From CAZWZG01 sp964638245 (GTDB lineage: Bacteria > Pseudomonadota > Alphaproteobacteria > Rhodobacterales > Rhodobacteraceae), in assembly GCA_964638245.1 (NCBI GenBank), contig CAZWZG010000140.1, positions 1-8,144 on the forward strand: DNA of 8,144 nt, written 5' to 3'. Position numbers and translations under genes: made by a program. Below are positions 6,147 to 8,144 of the stretch, one piece after another; the stretch's first letter is position 1; each line of letters starts with the position of its first letter. The notes under the pieces were generated by a model. It was not told the origin of the DNA and did no database searches. It saw only the letters and a list, made by a program, of their open reading frames with translations.

Positions 6147-8015
6147 ATGGCTGATCCGAACCTGCTCGCTTTGATGGCTCTCGCGATGGGAGGCGGGGCA
6201 CTTGGCGTGCTCGTCGCCCTGCGATTTCGCGACGTCGTGAGGGCCAGTTCGGACGCAGGCCCAAAAGACGAATGCGCGACCCAAGCCCTCATCGAAGACG
6301 AAGCCATCCACAAGGCCGTCGCCGAACAGGCCAACGACGGGCTCGTCTATCACGACATGCAGGCGCGCATCCTTTGGGCCAACCCGGCCTATTGCCGGAT
6401 CATGGGGGTCGAGCTGGACGAAATCATCGGACGCCGCCCGCAGGAATTCTGCTTTCCCCCCGAAGTCAAACCCAGCGACGAGGACATCGAAAGCTTCGTC
6501 TTCGATACTGAAGATTCCGAGTTTCATCAGCTGACACGACGCCTGAACATCCGTAAAAATGGCGAGCGGTTCTGGCACGAATTCAACCTCTCGCTCACCA
6601 AGTCCCCTTCCGGCGAGGACCGCGTGATCCTCGTGTCGCGTGACGTCAATGAACAGGTCGAAAAAGAACTCGCCCTCGAGCGCGCGCGAAGCGAGCTTGC
6701 CTATTCGGCGACCCATGATGCCCTGACCGGGCTCAAGAACCGCGCCGCGTTTCTTGAAGACGCGTCCGAGGTGCTCGAAGCCGGGCGCAGCCTTGGCGTG
6801 CTCTATATCGATCTGGACCGGTTCAAGCAGATCAATGACAGCCTCGGCCATGCCGCGGGCGATGCGGTGCTCTGCCATGTGGCCGACGCGATCCAGGCCT
6901 GTTGCTTGGGTCGCGAATTTGCCTGCCGCCTTGGCGGGGATGAGTTCCTTTTAGCCTCACCGGATGCGGCCGATCTTGAAGAGCTTGAATTCATCGCCGA
7001 TGCCTTGCGTGACCGCATCCTTGCGCCCGTTGCTTGGGGCGGCGGGGACATTCAATGCGGCGCCTCGATCGGCATTGCCATGGGCGAGTCAGCAATGGCT
7101 GATGACATCATCAAGGCCGCAGACTTCGCGCTTTACGACGCCAAGGCCATCGGTAGCCCGCCTATCGCGCGCTACGACGCCGACCTGCACGCCCGTCAGG
7201 AGGCTGAAAAAGCCGTCCTTTCCGAATTCGTCGACACCCTTGATGCCAACGCGCTCGACTTCGCGTTTCAGCCGCTCCTGGACACTCGAACCGGATCCAT
7301 CAAATCCTTCGAAACCCTTGCCCGCTGGCGTCGCAAAGACGGCACAATGGTCCCGCCTGACGTCTTTCTGGGCTACGCGCGGCGCCTCAATCGACTGGCC
7401 GACATCGATTTCGCGGCGATCACAGCAGCAGCCGACCTCGCCGCCGCCTTCAAGTCCCGCGATCAGGACATCGTGGCCGGGTTCAACACGTCCCCCGAAA
7501 CCCTCGCGAACCCCAATTTCCGAAAACGACTGGACGACACGCTGACCTCCAAGGATCTGACACCCGACCGTCTGATCGTTGAAATCCTCGAGACGACGTT
7601 CTTTGGCGCAGACGCGAGCGGAAGCCCGGCAGCCAAACAGATCACCAACCTGCGCGACAGCGGCTTCACCGTCTTTCTGGATGACTTCGGCGTCGGCTAC
7701 GCGGGCCTTGCGCATCTGGGACAACTCGATGTCAGCGGCATCAAGCTCGACCGCAGCCTGATCACCCATATCGTCGAAGATCAAAACGCCCGCACCATCG
7801 CCACGTCGATCCTGCACCTGTGCCACGAACTTGGCATGCGCACCTGCGCTGAAGGCGTCGAAACCGCCGAACAGGCCGAAATCCTCGTCTCCCACGGATG
7901 CCTGCGCCTGCAAGGCTTCGGCATCGCCAAGCCGATGTCCTTTGAAGAGGCGCTGACATTCGGCGAACGCCGCGATATTGCGTTGCCCCATGCGGCGACA
8001 CTCAAGAGCGCCTGA
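6147..8015 (+). CDS. Membrane-anchored PAS-GGDEF-EAL cyclic-di-GMP cyclase/phosphodiesterase
   Basis: This 622-residue protein can in principle both make (GGDEF) and break (EAL) cyclic-di-GMP. It has one N-terminal membrane segment (about 5-26), a PAS domain (about 52-168), a short linker helix, a GGDEF domain (about 185-345) and an EAL domain (about 365-605). The GGDEF site is intact (263-267). The product-inhibition motif RxxD expected just before it is not present; the sequence there is REFA (256-259). The EAL signature reads ETLAR (389-393), which fits ExLxR. The other metal and catalytic residues appear present: Asn447, Glu479/Glu482, Asp512-Asp513 in DDFGVGYAGL, Lys533, Glu569 in AEGVE, and Gln589 in LQGF. 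Both activities therefore look possible, and the PAS domain probably decides the balance. The start is ATG 6147; a TTG directly before it is also in frame. The Shine-Dalgarno is weak. It is divergent from sbtA. Confidence 0.93.
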   Translation: MADPNLLALMALAMGGGALGVLVALRFRDVVRASSDAGPKDECATQALIEDEAIHKAVAEQANDGLVYHDMQARILWANPAYCRIMGVELDEIIGRRPQEFCFPPEVKPSDEDIESFVFDTEDSEFHQLTRRLNIRKNGERFWHEFNLSLTKSPSGEDRVILVSRDVNEQVEKELALERARSELAYSATHDALTGLKNRAAFLEDASEVLEAGRSLGVLYIDLDRFKQINDSLGHAAGDAVLCHVADAIQACCLGREFACRLGGDEFLLASPDAADLEELEFIADALRDRILAPVAWGGGDIQCGASIGIAMGESAMADDIIKAADFALYDAKAIGSPPIARYDADLHARQEAEKAVLSEFVDTLDANALDFAFQPLLDTRTGSIKSFETLARWRRKDGTMVPPDVFLGYARRLNRLADIDFAAITAAADLAAAFKSRDQDIVAGFNTSPETLANPNFRKRLDDTLTSKDLTPDRLIVEILETTFFGADASGSPAAKQITNLRDSGFTVFLDDFGVGYAGLAHLGQLDVSGIKLDRSLITHIVEDQNARTIATSILHLCHELGMRTCAEGVETAEQAEILVSHGCLRLQGFGIAKPMSFEEALTFGERRDIALPHAATLKSA

Positions 8016-8081
8016 ACCACCAACCATCGATTGTCCTCGAACGCTGCCTCGGCTATCCCGTGGAGCGATCGCAGACCCAGT

Positions 8082-8086
8082 GAGGA
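8082..8086 (+). promoter_or_regulatory. Ribosome binding site of ettA
   Basis: GAGGA lies 4 bases before ATG 8091 and supports that start for the truncated last gene. Confidence 0.65.
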
Positions 8087-8090
8087 TTCC

Positions 8091-8144
8091 ATGGCAGCCT
8101 ATCAATACGTCTACCACATGGATGGCGTCTCCAAGACCTATCCC
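8091..8144 (+). CDS. ettA: Energy-dependent translational throttle protein EttA (first 18 codons)
   Basis: Only the N-terminus is present: MAAYQYVYHMDGVSKTYP, running off the window end. This matches what I know of alphaproteobacterial EttA, an ABC-F ATPase that binds the ribosomal E site and tunes early elongation according to ATP/ADP levels. The E. coli protein starts in a similar way (MAQFVYTMHRVGK). The nucleotide-binding motifs would lie beyond the window. The gene starts 75 bases after the cyclic-di-GMP enzyme, in the same direction, with no clear terminator between. The identification rests on 18 residues, but these are distinctive. Confidence 0.75.
   Translation, partial: MAAYQYVYHMDGVSKTYP

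Noticed and set aside
8031..8058. Promoter-like TTGTCC / CTATCC before ettA
   Set aside because: Weak -10 match with a 16-base gap; such pairs arise easily by chance.
8065..8072. GCGATCGC palindrome before ettA
   Set aside because: This octamer is the HIP1 repeat in cyanobacteria, but a single copy in GC-rich DNA is expected by chance and does not support cyanobacterial origin.
7089..8117. Minus-strand 342-codon open frame opposite the EAL domain
   Set aside because: Antisense to a fully supported GGDEF-EAL gene and overlapping the ettA start; composition is that of a reverse-strand shadow.

Overview
The window is GC-rich, densely coded chromosomal DNA. It most resembles an alphaproteobacterium of the Rhodobacteraceae (Roseobacter-like) group. 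The reasons are a class I (not class II) lysyl-tRNA synthetase, codon usage strongly biased to G/C at third positions, a hairpin plus CCGGGATATTTTTGGCCAGATGAAG intergenic element that I associate with this family, and close similarity of the partial last gene to alphaproteobacterial EttA. The assignment rests on recognition only; no search was run. I see no rRNA, tRNA, CRISPR, transposase or integrase, and no coding gap over 300 bases.

Layout. (1) Bases 1-598, plus strand: the C-terminal third or so of lysyl-tRNA synthetase, closed by a symmetric GC-rich hairpin that can stop transcription from both sides. (2) Bases 662-3920, minus strand: three genes in one direction. In transcription order they are an exported protein made almost entirely of 36-residue SEL1 repeats, an AKR14A-type aldo/keto reductase very like E. 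coli YghZ (L-glyceraldehyde-3-phosphate reductase), and nadD (NAD biosynthesis). Gaps of 70 and 87 bases leave open whether they form one operon. (3) Bases 3921-4080: a 160-base divergent intergenic region with inverted repeats. (4) Bases 4081-4695, plus strand: an unrecognised lipoprotein with a possible Cys-His-Asp (transglutaminase/papain-like) triad. (5) Bases 4692-5984, minus strand: an sbtA-sbtB pair, a sodium-dependent bicarbonate transporter and its PII-like regulator. The sbtB stop overlaps the lipoprotein stop through a shared CTAG palindrome. (6) Bases 5985-6146: a divergent promoter region. (7) Bases 6147-8015, plus strand: a membrane-anchored PAS-GGDEF-EAL cyclic-di-GMP enzyme. 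(8) From 8091, plus strand: the first 18 codons of ettA, an ABC-F translation factor.

Most of these are independent housekeeping or signalling genes. The one clear functional unit is sbtA-sbtB: the transporter would import bicarbonate, and the small PII-like protein would gate it in response to bound nucleotides. This is chiefly known from cyanobacteria, so its presence beside a cyclic-di-GMP enzyme in a probable heterotroph is the most interesting system here. The lipoprotein with an apparent catalytic triad is the best candidate for an undescribed protein function.
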